Below, in pieces: positions 7,940-16,837 of a stretch of 64,000 bases of DNA (position 1 is the stretch's first letter; every line of letters starts with the position of its first letter). Source of the stretch: Actinoalloteichus_B caeruleus (GTDB lineage: Bacteria; Actinomycetota; Actinomycetes; Mycobacteriales; Pseudonocardiaceae); the NCBI RefSeq assembly GCF_000718005.1, contig NZ_JODV01000017.1; one strand, written 5' to 3'. Below the pieces are notes generated by a model. That model had not been told where the DNA came from. It saw nothing but the letters and a program-made list of their open reading frames with translations, and searched no databases. The position numbers were made by a program, and so were the translations under genes.

Positions 7940-8511
7940 TGCTCCTCTCGGCAATGAGTGGAGAATCGTTCCGCGCCACGACTCTAGGTCGGTGGTCCGA
8001 GGGGCACAGGGCGGCTGACCGCGTTGGGTGAGGGGTGCGTCGTGCTCGGAACGCGCCCCGTTCCCGGCGAGACCGGGCCGGGGCGGGCGGGGTGCCCACC
8101 CCGGCGTCCGGGTGGCGTCGGTGCGCTGGAGCGCTGTGGCACGGCAGGTCGGGCGGCTTGGGCTCCGCGCGACCCGTCGGATCACTCGGGTGGGGTTGCG
8201 CCGTCGGGGCCGTTCGTCCGCCGAGCGTGTCCGGCACCGCTCGCCGCCACTGAGCCGGGCGGCGGTCCGCGCCGCGCGCGGCCCCCGCCCGCGGTCACCG
8301 CCGGTGGCCGTCCTGCCGACCGTCCCGGGGGTGGGCCTCCGTGCCAGCCGCTCGGTTCCACGCGGCCGCCGACTGGCTCCCCCTGCTCGCCGACCTCGGG
8401 CGGCCCGCCGGTGGGAGGGCGGAACGGCCCGGGAGGTGGCGGGTCCCGGGGCGGAGCCCGCGTTCCGCGGCGAACGGCGTCCCGGTTCACGCGCCGCGGG
8501 CTTCCAGCTGG
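7940..8511. other. Intergenic region, 572 bp
   Basis: Contains the presumed promoter of the A2-B2 module near 7940-8010. The rest is extremely GC-rich and I see no gene, and no clear hairpin after the TetR gene, which ends at 8512. Confidence 0.45.
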
Positions 8512-9174
8512 TCAGCGCGGGGCCGGTGGTCGTGTTGGCCCTCGCCGCGCGGCCGTGGTGGTGGACGGTGTTCGGGCGAGCAGCCGCGAGTAGGCGTCCA
8601 CGTTGTCCTCCACCGTGTGCTCGAGGAGCTCGCGCAGATCCGGGTCGTCATCCTCGGGGCGGGTCGCGGTCGCGGCGAGCGCGCTGGTGAGCAGCCCGTT
8701 GGCCAGGAACCGGGCAGCGTCGCCAGGGCCGAGACCCGCGTCGTCGCGGAGCGACCGGTGCAGGCTCGACAGCGTCTCCCGCGCGAGGCGCGCGAGGTCT
8801 GGGTCGGTTCCGGAGGAGATCAGCCGGAGGAGGACGAGCAACGTGGCCGGTTTCTCCGCGATGGCCCGGAGGTAGGCCCGACCGAGGACCTGACGGGTGC
8901 GCGCCGATGCCGGGTTCGCGGTCGGCCCGGAATCGGGGGTGGGCCGGAGCGCGGCGCGGACGTGGTCGAGGCTGGCGGCGACGACGTGCTGGAACAACGC
9001 CTTCTTCGTCCCGAACAGGCGAACGATGTACCCCTGGCTCACCCCGGCGAGGCGAGCGACGGTGTCGGTGCTCGTGCCCTCGTAACCGTGGTTCGCGAAG
9101 GCCTCCTGGGCCGCGGTGATGACCAGTTCGCGGCGCCGGGCCGCCGGCAGCCGACGCGGCGTGGGTGCGGGCAC
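8512..9174 (-). CDS. TetR-family transcriptional regulator
   Basis: A 220-residue repressor-type protein. The N-terminal TetR helix-turn-helix is at about residues 14-62 (ELVITAAQEAFANHGYEGTS, TDTVARLAGVSQGYIVRLFG, TKKALF). A helical ligand domain follows, ending in a Thr/Arg/Pro-rich tail. The GTG start at 9174 lacks a ribosome site; a TAACCT box just upstream fits a leaderless message. It is divergent from a HAD phosphatase gene with only 82 bp between the starts, which include the palindrome AATCACGTGATT. It therefore probably controls itself and that gene. The ligand is unknown. Confidence 0.88.
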   Translation of the reverse strand: MPAPTPRRLPAARRRELVITAAQEAFANHGYEGTSTDTVARLAGVSQGYIVRLFGTKKALFQHVVAASLDHVRAALRPTPDSGPTANPASARTRQVLGRAYLRAIAEKPATLLVLLRLISSGTDPDLARLARETLSSLHRSLRDDAGLGPGDAARFLANGLLTSALAATATRPEDDDPDLRELLEHTVEDNVDAYSRLLARTPSTTTAARRGPTRPPAPR

Positions 9175-9219
9175 ACCACGGAGGTTATCAACCGATTCCT
9201 TCCGGGGTGGGCCGCGGCG

Positions 9220-9241
9220 TACGATGAGGAATCACGTGATT
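9220..9241 (+). promoter_or_regulatory. Shared promoter/operator between TetR and HAD genes
   Basis: A TACGAT -10 box (9220-9225) for the phosphatase gene is followed at once by the perfect 12-bp palindrome AATCACGTGATT (9230-9241), around the expected start of transcription. That position suits repression by the divergent TetR protein. An AAGGA ribosome site follows before ATG 9257. Confidence 0.6.
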
Positions 9242-9256
9242 ACCCAAGGATGGTCG

Positions 9257-9922
9257 ATGCCTCCCCCACCACCCGCTCGCGACCAGGTGGCCGTCTACGA
9301 CCTCGACGGCGTCGTCACCCGGCGGGACTCCTTCACCGCGCTGCTCGTCGACCGCCTACGTGCGTCACCACCACGACTGATCAGGGCGTTCCCGTCCCTG
9401 CTGCGCCTGACGCTCCACCCGGGCGACGCACAGCGTCGGAGCCGCGCCGCGCGCCGGGTCACGGAGGTCGCGCTCAGCGGGCTGTCCACTCCCGAATACC
9501 AGCGGCTCGCCGACGAGGTGGGCGCGCGCATCGGGGGCGACCCGGCGTGGCTCCGCGCGGAGGTGGTCGACCGCATCAGGCGCGAGCACGGAGCGGGAAC
9601 CCGGGTCGTGGTGGCCACCGCCAGCGAACACCGCCTGGCGACCGCGTTGCTGCGGGCCGCCGACATCCCGTTCGACCTGCTCTCCGCCTCACGGCTCACC
9701 GGGGGACCCACCGGGCAGCGGGTCGCGGACCACCGTGTCGGCGCCCGCAAGGCCGAGGCCCTGCGGGAGTGCGGGGTTCCGCTCGACGAGGCCGTGTTCA
9801 CCACCGACTCGTACACCGACCTGCCCACCGCTCGCCTGGCGGCACGGGTGGTGCTGGTCGGGGCGACCCGCCGCACCCGGGAACGCTACGCGGCGGCCGG
9901 CATCGACGTCCGGGCGCGGTGA
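9257..9922 (+). CDS. HAD-superfamily phosphatase (PSP-like, HAD-IB)
   Basis: A 221-residue cytosolic hydrolase. Motif I is VAVYDLDGVVTRRDSF, with the nucleophile and acid/base Asp pair. Motif II Ser/Thr is in RVVVATASEH, the motif III Lys in GARKAEALRE, and motif IV in VFTTDSYTDLPTA. The helical cap between motifs I and II is of the phosphoserine-phosphatase/SerB-like C1 type. ATG 9257 is the start closest to the promoter, with AAGGA 7 nt upstream. The substrate may be a small phosphomonoester. The expected control by the divergent TetR regulator points to a specific condition rather than serine synthesis. Confidence 0.82.
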   Translation: MPPPPPARDQVAVYDLDGVVTRRDSFTALLVDRLRASPPRLIRAFPSLLRLTLHPGDAQRRSRAARRVTEVALSGLSTPEYQRLADEVGARIGGDPAWLRAEVVDRIRREHGAGTRVVVATASEHRLATALLRAADIPFDLLSASRLTGGPTGQRVADHRVGARKAEALRECGVPLDEAVFTTDSYTDLPTARLAARVVLVGATRRTRERYAAAGIDVRAR

Positions 9923-10227
9923 CCCGGCACCGCCCCGGGGCCGCCGGTGCTGCCTGACGGACCACTGCCGTCAGCGCCGTCCACGTCCTGAGGGGACGCC
10001 GGGTGGCGGGTGGTCCGCGTTCCCGCCGTCACCGTGGGACACCCCTACCGGGCGGCTGGAGCTCCGGACTCGCTCATGCCACCGAGCGTCAGCCGCCGAC
10101 GAGGGCAGGGGACGCCGCCCGGACCTGGGTCCGCCGCGGGTGCGGGGACCCGGTCCGCGTGATCCTGGGTAGCCGGTCCGTCCCCTCGCGGGTGGCCGCC
10201 GGCGGGACAGGTCCGACCCGGTGCGGC
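9923..10227. other. Convergent intergenic region, 305 bp
   Basis: Lies between the ends of the phosphatase and GH74 genes. A weak hairpin (arms GCACCG/CGGTGC around 9929-9952) follows the phosphatase stop. Nothing else was found. Confidence 0.4.
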
Positions 10228-12528
10228 TCAGCCGGTGGGGTCCCCGTAGATGATGCCCCGACCGTTGGTGGCGATGTAGACACGACCGTGGACACGGGGG
10301 TCGCCGGTGATCGCCGCACCCGTCCACGCCCACTGGTGGTCGTCGTCGTTGATCCGGAGCCAGGTCCCTCCCGCGTCGTCGGACCGGTAGATGCCACGAA
10401 CTCCGTTGACCTTCGCGCTGGAGTAGAGCGCGGGGTACGCCTCCCCCGGCGCGGCCCGGCCGAAGCCGATGTTGTCGGCCTCCTCGACTCCGGCGACGCG
10501 GCTGAAGCTGGAGCCCTGGTTGGTGGAGCGCCACAGGCCGTAGTGCCCCGGTGCTCCCCCGGCGAGCCACACGTCCCCCGCCCGCCCCGGCACGGCCTTG
10601 AACCGGACGTCTCCGCTGCTGGGCAGACCGCTGGCACTGGTGGCGGTGAAGCTCGCTCCCCCGTCGACGCTGACGTAGAAGGTGCCGCCGCTGAAGCCGT
10701 AGAAGACGGCGGGATCGACCCGGTCGGCTTCCACGGTGGCCCCGGCGGGGATACCCCTCGCCGGTTGCCAGCTGCCGCCGTAGCTGGTCGAGACGTGCAC
10801 GCCCGTTCCCTCCGGGCTCCACACGATGCTGCTGGCGTTCGCGGCCACCGCCACCGTGCCGCCGCCGGTGACGCCGGCCGGTCGCTGGCCCTGCCACCAG
10901 GTCTGCCCGTTGTTGGTGGAGATCCCGATGTGGGAGGACGCCGAGTCCTCGACGTCGCCCACCCTGACGACGACGGAGGGGTTGAGCTCGGCGAAGTCCA
11001 GGCTGCGTACCGCGCTCATGAAGGGGGTGGTGTGCATCATGGCGGGGACCTGGTCCAGATCGGTGTGCCGGAAACCGCCGATGTCGAGCATCCCGCTGAG
11101 CAGGGGAGCTCCACTAGGGGGGCTGATGAGGTCGAGGACGGCCGTCTCCTCCAGCCCGAAGACCATCGGGCGGATACCGACACGGCCCCCGACGTCCCAC
11201 GCCGTCAGGTTGTCCGTGCCGTAGATGGTGGCCCCGGTCCCGTACATCATGCGGTCCGAGTCGAACGGGTCGATCTCCAGCGCCTCGGTCATCCAGCCCA
11301 GCTTCGGGGAGACCTCCGGTGGTACCGGGTTGTCCTGGCCGAAGGACAACCAGGGCGCGGAGGAGGTGTCCAGGGAGTAGCGCGGGGTGCGGGTGGGGTA
11401 GTCGGCCCACTCCCAGATCGGGCTCCAGGTGCCTCCCCCATCGGTGGTCCGCCAGATCTGGGTGTCGGGCCACCACGAGCTGTAGGCGGTGACCATGAGC
11501 GTCTCCGGGTTGCGCCGGTCGATGGTCAACCCGCTGTAGCCGAAGTAGTTGTCGTCGGAGTCGGAGGGCATCGGGCTGATGCGGGTCCAGTGCCCGCTCG
11601 TGGTGTCGAACTTCCAGACGTCGCCGGCCGCACCGTCGTAGGGCCCTCCGGTGTCGGAGGTCGCGAGGTAGAGGTAGCCGTGCTCGCTGTCGAGCACTCC
11701 CTTGTGGGGCAGGAACCCGGTGGGCTGTCCCGGTAGTCGCTGCCAGGTCGTACCGCCGTCGGTCGAGCGGTAGACGTTGTTGTTCTTGTCCGCGACGCCG
11801 ACGTAGATGTGCTGGGTGCGGTTCCCCGGGGTGCCGGTGCCCTCGTCGAAGGTCACCCAGACGACGCCCTGGTTGTCGCTGAGGTACCCGCTCGGGTCAT
11901 CCGGGTCCTGCGCGTAGTCGCCCGCGTTCGGGAAACTGGCGACCTTCGACCAGCTGACGCCCTGGTCGGTACTGCGCCACAACCCGTTCCCGCTGGGCGT
12001 CCCCAGGTACAGGACCCGGTTGTCGTTCGGGTCGATCGCCAGGCGTTCGCCCATCCCCCGCCCCGGCATGTTCCCACCGAGTTTGAAGGGCAGTTCGGTG
12101 ACCTGCCAGCTCTCGCCCCGGTCGGCCGAGCGGAGGATGGCACCGTTGTTGGGGTCCCAGTCGTTGGTGTAGGTCCCGGCGGCGAGGTAGACGCGGTCGG
12201 GGTCGACGGGATCGGTGGCCAGGCTCGCCACGCCCGTCCAGCCCCAGTCGTCCCACCCCACCCAGTCCAGCAGGGGCGTCCAGCGCTGGGTGGACTCGTT
12301 CCACCGGTAGGCACCGCCGATGTCGGTGCGCGCGTAGATCAGGTCGGGCTCGGTCTGGTTGAAGATGATGCCGGGGACGAAGCCGCCCCCACCGATCTCG
12401 ACGTTGCGCCACGAGTAGGACGCCCGGGGCGTCGCCTCGGCCCGGGGTGCCGTGTCGGTGCCGGAGGGCACCACCAGGGTGCTGGCCACCATCCCGACCA
12501 CCAACGCACCCGCCAGGTGTCTTCGCAT
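10228..12528 (-). CDS. Secreted GH74 xyloglucanase
   Basis: A 766-residue exported endo-xyloglucanase of glycoside hydrolase family 74. ATG 12528 has an AAGGA site and opens a Sec signal ending around AEA. The mature enzyme is a pair of seven-bladed propellers with many Asp-box-like turns (STDGGTTW, SADRGESW, TTDGGGTW, STNNGQTW, STNQGSSF). The two catalytic Asp match the GH74 signatures: Asp69 in ARTDIGGAYRW, and the Asp in SGMLDIGGFRH two thirds along. There is no carbohydrate-binding module or dockerin, unlike many actinomycete GH74 enzymes, and the protein ends at RGIIYGDPTG. It is monocistronic. Substrate assignment rests on family knowledge. Confidence 0.93.
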   Translation of the reverse strand: MRRHLAGALVVGMVASTLVVPSGTDTAPRAEATPRASYSWRNVEIGGGGFVPGIIFNQTEPDLIYARTDIGGAYRWNESTQRWTPLLDWVGWDDWGWTGVASLATDPVDPDRVYLAAGTYTNDWDPNNGAILRSADRGESWQVTELPFKLGGNMPGRGMGERLAIDPNDNRVLYLGTPSGNGLWRSTDQGVSWSKVASFPNAGDYAQDPDDPSGYLSDNQGVVWVTFDEGTGTPGNRTQHIYVGVADKNNNVYRSTDGGTTWQRLPGQPTGFLPHKGVLDSEHGYLYLATSDTGGPYDGAAGDVWKFDTTSGHWTRISPMPSDSDDNYFGYSGLTIDRRNPETLMVTAYSSWWPDTQIWRTTDGGGTWSPIWEWADYPTRTPRYSLDTSSAPWLSFGQDNPVPPEVSPKLGWMTEALEIDPFDSDRMMYGTGATIYGTDNLTAWDVGGRVGIRPMVFGLEETAVLDLISPPSGAPLLSGMLDIGGFRHTDLDQVPAMMHTTPFMSAVRSLDFAELNPSVVVRVGDVEDSASSHIGISTNNGQTWWQGQRPAGVTGGGTVAVAANASSIVWSPEGTGVHVSTSYGGSWQPARGIPAGATVEADRVDPAVFYGFSGGTFYVSVDGGASFTATSASGLPSSGDVRFKAVPGRAGDVWLAGGAPGHYGLWRSTNQGSSFSRVAGVEEADNIGFGRAAPGEAYPALYSSAKVNGVRGIYRSDDAGGTWLRINDDDHQWAWTGAAITGDPRVHGRVYIATNGRGIIYGDPTG

Positions 12529-12953
12529 GTGCTGTCCTTCCGGGGACACCGGCCCCGCGCACGCGCGGCGGCACCGGAGTGCGCGTGGGGACGCGCTGGC
12601 CCGGCGACGGCGGCGGAACAGCGGAGCCAAGAACAAGGAAACAAACGGGGACGATTCAGCGTCGGGAAAGATTCACACACACGGAAACGAAATGTCAACC
12701 ATTCTCCCGAAATCCGGACGCCACCGTTTCCCAGCACCGGCGATCGAATTCCCCTGGCTCTCGAATACCCGTCGGAGGCGGAGTTCGACGGCCCGTCGAC
12801 CAGCACCGGGATACCCCTGGGCGGGTATTCCGAAAATCCCCCGTCCGTCGCATTCCGGTGGCCTGCTCGCCACGTCGGTCCGCGTTTCCGCGTTCCCGTC
12901 GACGTCGTGTTCGACAGCGGCGTGCCGAACACCGTCGAACCGGCGGGCCGGCC
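12529..12953. other. GH74 promoter region, 425 bp
   Basis: The stretch from about 12630 to 12720 is clearly less GC-rich than its surroundings and probably holds the GH74 promoter, read leftward. The region also carries the inverted repeat annotated at 12808-12831. No gene is seen. Confidence 0.45.
12808..12831. promoter_or_regulatory. Inverted repeat with AATACCC half-sites
   Basis: GGGATACCC and GGGTATTCC form an 8-of-9 inverted repeat around a 6-nt spacer. A further AATACCC half-site lies at 12764-12770, about 45 bp away. It could be an operator for the GH74 gene, although it is about 280 bp upstream of the start. The alternative is a weak terminator for the CobW gene. Confidence 0.3.
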
Positions 12954-13982
12954 TCAGTGCTGGGTGTGGCGCAGCACGCAGAGCATGCTCTCCGGGGGGA
13001 GCGCGTGCGGGGCGGGCTCCTCGCAGGCCCGCAGGCGCGCTCGGATGTCCTCCGGGTCCACGCCACTGCCGATCAGGACCAGGGTGCTGGTCCTGCCCTC
13101 ACCTCGGCGCCACCGGGTGGGTTCGAACCGGAGGAAGCTGCCCACCGCGTGCACGGTGTACCGCTCCCGGTGGCCGGGGACGCCGAAGTGGACGAATCCC
13201 TTGATGCGGTAGAGCCCGGTGGGGCGTGCGTCCAGGAAGTCCATCAACCGACGGGGGTGCAGGGCCTGGTCGGTCACGAAGTCCACGGCCTCGTAGTGCT
13301 CGTGGAGGTGGTCGTGGTCGTGCCTGGTCGCGGCCAGGAGTTCGTCGAAGGACAGTTGCCGTGGCACCGAGTCGGACTGGGCGGGGAGGCGGCGGTCGAA
13401 CAGGAGGCCGGGGTCGAGCCGACCGCGAGTGGTGGCCACCACGGGCACCTCCTCGACGATGTCCCGGAGAACGGCGGTCAGCCGGTGCCGGTCGTCAGCC
13501 GCCAGCCGGTCGACCTTGTTGAGGACCACCAGGTCGGCCACTCTGAGCTGGGCGTCCACCTCGGGGTGCCGCTCGCGGGTCCGCTCGAACTCGACAGCGT
13601 CGACGACCTCCACCAGGCCGCCGTAGGTGATCGCGTCGTTGTCGCTGGCCAGGAGGAGCCTGATCAGGTCGCGCGGTTCGGCGAGCCCGCTCGCCTCGAC
13701 GACGATGACGTCCAGTCGCCTCGATGGGCGGGCGAGCCGGCCGAGGAGGTCGTCGAGACCGCTGGCGTCGACCGCGCAGCAGAGACAGCCGTTGGAGAGC
13801 GACACCGTGGAGTCCACGTGCCCGGCCACGCTCATGGCGTCGATGTTGACGCTGCCGAAGTCGTTGACGACCACGCCGATCCGGAGCCCGTCGGCGTTGC
13901 CCAGCAGGTGGTTGAGCAGGGTGGTCTTCCCCGCTCCGAGGTGTCCGGCGAGGATCACCACCGGAATGCGAGCGCTGCCCAT
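12954..13982 (-). CDS. CobW/YjiA-type G3E GTPase, metal chaperone
   Basis: A 342-residue P-loop GTPase. Walker A is GHLGAGKTT (residues 13-21), the metal-binding GCLCC motif is at 65-69, EASGLAEP is the Walker B/switch segment, and NKVDRL gives guanine specificity. A His-rich loop (RHDHDHLHEH) precedes the C-terminal CobW_C domain. These are the marks of the COG0523 family, which loads zinc or other metals into client proteins. The ATG at 13982 follows a GGAGAGG site. There is no obvious Zur box and no paralogous ribosomal-protein gene nearby, so zinc limitation is a family-based guess. It appears to be monocistronic. Confidence 0.88.
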   Translation of the reverse strand: MGSARIPVVILAGHLGAGKTTLLNHLLGNADGLRIGVVVNDFGSVNIDAMSVAGHVDSTVSLSNGCLCCAVDASGLDDLLGRLARPSRRLDVIVVEASGLAEPRDLIRLLLASDNDAITYGGLVEVVDAVEFERTRERHPEVDAQLRVADLVVLNKVDRLAADDRHRLTAVLRDIVEEVPVVATTRGRLDPGLLFDRRLPAQSDSVPRQLSFDELLAATRHDHDHLHEHYEAVDFVTDQALHPRRLMDFLDARPTGLYRIKGFVHFGVPGHRERYTVHAVGSFLRFEPTRWRRGEGRTSTLVLIGSGVDPEDIRARLRACEEPAPHALPPESMLCVLRHTQH

Positions 13983-14377
13983 CGTGCCTCTCCCCGGGTG
14001 GCGCCGGATGTGCCTGTGGGCGGCCGATCGTAGCGGCGCCGCCGGACCCGCCACCGGCCGGGGTGGGGCGGTGACGAGCACCTCGCACGGGGCTCACGCG
14101 AGCGGCCGCCGTGAGCGGCCCGAGGCCCGGCGGCGTGCGCGCCCGCACCGGTTCCCTCCCCGGTCCCGCGTCGGGCAGGCCAGCCGCGGCGGTGTCCCGT
14201 CCTGGTCCTGGGTGTCTCAGCCGCCCGCGACCGGTCGAGGCATCGCGCGGTTCCGGGTGTTCCCCGCGGCCGGCAGCCGCACCAGCTCGTGGTGTGGACC
14301 CACGCCGTGGGGTGTTCGGCGTGCGCCCGGTGGTCCGGGGAGCGGGGAAATGGGCCCGAGGTCCCCGTGGCGGCCCC
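13983..14377. other. Intergenic region, 395 bp
   Basis: Lies between the ATP-grasp gene end and the CobW gene start, both read leftward. I searched for a graspetide precursor here and found none with a ribosome site and acceptable codon use. It presumably carries the CobW promoter. Confidence 0.4.
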
Positions 14378-15343
14378 TCACCGCCCCGCACCGGCCGGGG
14401 CGTACTCGTCGGTCAGGGCGTCCGCCAGCGCGCTGACCAGGGGGCTGACCTGGTCAGCGAGCGTCCAGGACGCGGACCAGGTGGGGTCGAGTTCGAGGAA
14501 GTACCACTGCCCGCCGGGCGTCACAGCCCAGTCACTGGCCGCGCAGGTCAGACCCAGGGTGTCGACCATCTCCACGACGGCGGCGGCGACGTCGCCGGGG
14601 ACCGTGACCGGTCGGTACGGGAGGTGGTGGGCTGGTCGGTGCCAGTCGTGCCGCCCACCGAAGCCGGGTTCGTGGTCCACCGCCACCCCGAACGCGCGTC
14701 GGCCGACGACGGTGATCCGGACGGACCGCGCGGCGGGCACGGCTGCCTGGAACAGGTGGGTGCGCGTCCGCCCGCCGGCGCCGTCCGCGCTGGCTCCGGG
14801 CAGTCCGCACGGGCCGCACCCCGGGGCCGCCGGGGCGTCGGGAACGGATCGGTAGACCACTCCGCTCCCGGCGCGCAGGGAGCAGAAGGCCGCCGCGGTG
14901 CCAGGGTCGCTCGTGATCAGCGTCTCGGGAACCCGCAGGCCGCACCGCGTCGCGGCGGCCAGCTGCCGGGGCAGCTGGTCGGCCTCCGCGACGCGCCGTG
15001 GATGGTTGCACCAGCGGATTCCCGTGTCGCGGGGGAGGAAGGTCTGCCCGTGCTCCGGGCACGTCCCGGTCACCCTCGCCGACCACCGGGGCAGACGCCG
15101 CCAGTCGCGGTGGCCCGGCCGGGGAGCCGGCCACCACACCGAACGCACCTCGGCGAGCGGCCGGGGCTGGGGTGAGGTCGGCTCGGCGAGGGAGCAGCCA
15201 TCGCCACCGGGTACGGACGGCGTTCCGGTGAGCATCGCCCGGGCATCAACCGGGAACACGCTGACCTGTCGGCGCAGGAGTTCCACCACCACCGGATCGG
15301 CGGTCGGATCGACGCCTCCCGTCACCACCACCAGGATCTGCAT
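14378..15343 (-). CDS. ATP-grasp enzyme of the graspetide-maturase (TgmB/MvdD) type, divergent
   Basis: A 321-residue protein of the family that forms macrolactone/lactam links in ribosomal peptides. It has the characteristic run WCNHPRR, QLAAATRCGLRVPETLITSDP, RSVRITVVGRRAFGVAV and GLTCAASDWAVTPGGQWYF. ATG 15343 has a GGGAGCGGAG site. Two expected features are altered. The position usually occupied by the ATP-binding Lys (normally YKP) reads QLP. The usual FLExNPxGQW metal segment reads FLELDPTWSASW. There is no precursor peptide or methyltransferase gene adjacent. It may therefore be an orphan or repurposed enzyme. A divergent DUF5753 regulator gene lies 383 bp away. Confidence 0.72.
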   Translation of the reverse strand: MQILVVVTGGVDPTADPVVVELLRRQVSVFPVDARAMLTGTPSVPGGDGCSLAEPTSPQPRPLAEVRSVWWPAPRPGHRDWRRLPRWSARVTGTCPEHGQTFLPRDTGIRWCNHPRRVAEADQLPRQLAAATRCGLRVPETLITSDPGTAAAFCSLRAGSGVVYRSVPDAPAAPGCGPCGLPGASADGAGGRTRTHLFQAAVPAARSVRITVVGRRAFGVAVDHEPGFGGRHDWHRPAHHLPYRPVTVPGDVAAAVVEMVDTLGLTCAASDWAVTPGGQWYFLELDPTWSASWTLADQVSPLVSALADALTDEYAPAGAGR

Positions 15344-15712
15344 GTCGCTCCGCTCCCGTCACCTGGGCCACCGCGCCCCGGTGCGGCGGCCCGAACCCGG
15401 GTCGTGGGCGGCGCCGCCGGTCCGCACGGCCCGCCACCACCGTGAGGTGAACGGTGGACGGTGCCCGTCGCCTCCAATGTCGTGTACCGGACCCGGTATA
15501 GCGGAATCGGAAAGTTGAGGACCTGAAGTTCAGGTTTTGTCGTCCGAAGGTGTCATACTTCGCGCCTTCTCACCGAAAGCGTCGTCGGCGCGGGAAAGGG
15601 GCGGCAACGCTGGAGGGGGTGGGGTCGCGCTGGTGTGGACCTGGCACGAAACCCCGCTCGGCCCAATCCCACCCCCTGAACGGGTGGTTGCCGGGAGGCG
15701 CGGGGGGCGCCC

Positions 15713-15718
15713 TAAGGT
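15713..15718 (+). promoter_or_regulatory. -10 box of the DUF5753 regulator gene
   Basis: TAAGGT stands 8 nt before ATG 15727, with a possible TTGCCG -35 box 19 bp further upstream. This spacing suggests a leaderless message, which fits the absence of a strong ribosome site. Confidence 0.45.
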
Positions 15719-15726
15719 CAATCGCT

Positions 15727-16614
15727 ATGAGCACCGCTCAGGGAGGGCTGGGCCCTCGCCTCCGCCAGCTCCGGGAGCGTTCCGGCATCAGTGCGCGGCG
15801 GCTGGCGGAACTGGTGGGGATGAGCCCCTCCACGGTCTGCCGCATCGAGACCGCGAAGCGGCTCCCGACCGAGACCGAGGTCGCCTCCATCCTGGCGGCG
15901 TTGGGTGTCGCGGGTGAGACCCGCGCGGAACTCGTGGCGGAGGCCCGGAGGGCGCGGTACCCGAACTGGTGGGAGACGGCGCACCCGGCACTGCCGGCCG
16001 GGGTGTCGGCCCTCCTCGAGTTGGAGGGCCGGGCGACCCGCATCGTCGACGTCTCGGTGCTGGTGGTGCCCGCGCTGCTGCGCACCCCCGAGTACGCCAG
16101 GACCCTCGTCGGATTGGACGGCCTGGACCGGGAGGCGGTCGAGGCCCGGGTGGCGGTGCTCGTGGGACGCCAGGCGATCCTGTCGGGTGAATCGGTCACG
16201 CTGACGGCGTTCGTGGACGAACAGGTGTTGCGCCGTCCGGTCGGCGGGCCGGCGGCGATGGCTCGACAACTGCGGCATCTCGCCCGGATGGCGACGAGGC
16301 CGAACGTCGTGGTCCGGGTCATCCCGGTGGATGTCGGGGCGCACCCGGCGCTCAGGGGTCCGAGCCTGGTCCTGGAGTTCGCCCGCGGCGGCCCGGTGGT
16401 GCACCTCGAGCACTGCCTCTCCGATGCCTTCCTCACCGACCCGGCCCAGGTCCGACCCCACGTCGAGGCATTGCCCGCGCTGGACGCGGTGGCGCTCTCC
16501 CCCGACGCGTCCCGGGAACTGGTCCTGGGGCACGCCGACGAGATGGAACAGCAGCACTGCGAGCGGGGACTGGACTGGCTGGCGCACCTGACCCCCCGGG
16601 CGCCGGACGGCTGA
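15727..16614 (+). CDS. XRE/HTH_31 regulator with DUF5753 domain
   Basis: A 295-residue actinobacterial regulator. An HTH of XRE type at about residues 8-64 (LRQLRERSGISARRLAELV, SPSTVCRIETAKRLPTE) is followed by the long DUF5753 domain (YPNWWETAHPALPAGVSALL, PALLRTPEYARTL, RVIPVDVGAHPALRG). Such proteins usually pair with a small DUF397 gene, but none is found on either side. It stands divergent from the ATP-grasp gene 383 bp away and may regulate it. The ATG at 15727 is preceded only by a -10 box. Confidence 0.88.
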   Translation: MSTAQGGLGPRLRQLRERSGISARRLAELVGMSPSTVCRIETAKRLPTETEVASILAALGVAGETRAELVAEARRARYPNWWETAHPALPAGVSALLELEGRATRIVDVSVLVVPALLRTPEYARTLVGLDGLDREAVEARVAVLVGRQAILSGESVTLTAFVDEQVLRRPVGGPAAMARQLRHLARMATRPNVVVRVIPVDVGAHPALRGPSLVLEFARGGPVVHLEHCLSDAFLTDPAQVRPHVEALPALDAVALSPDASRELVLGHADEMEQQHCERGLDWLAHLTPRAPDG

Positions 16615-16824
16615 GGGCACTCCCGGTCGGGTCGTGGGAGTGGCCGAGGTCGGGTCGCCGGTGTCCGCGCCCCGCCGTCCGGGCGGCGCACGCGCGGTCG
16701 GCCGCCGCACCACGAGCCCCGGGGGAAGGGGCCTGGAACACGGCGTCCTCCCCCGTGCGCTGGACGATCGTCGATGGTCCAACCCGACCGCGCACCGCGT
16801 ACGAACGGTCGAACCGCCGGCACA

Positions 16825-16830
16825 TACGAT
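16825..16830 (+). promoter_or_regulatory. -10 box of the cyclophilin gene
   Basis: TACGAT ends 7 nt before ATG 16838 and no Shine-Dalgarno sequence is present, so the transcript is probably leaderless. Confidence 0.45.
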
Positions 16831-16837
16831 CGTCGGC

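Noticed and set aside
10003..11736. Open frame of 577 codons on the + strand
   Set aside because: Shadow of the GH74 gene, which shows Asp-box repeats and both catalytic Asp on the minus strand.
14378..15343. Naming the ATP-grasp gene tgmB
   Set aside because: Two conserved active-site segments are altered and no precursor gene is adjacent, so the graspetide symbol would overstate the evidence.
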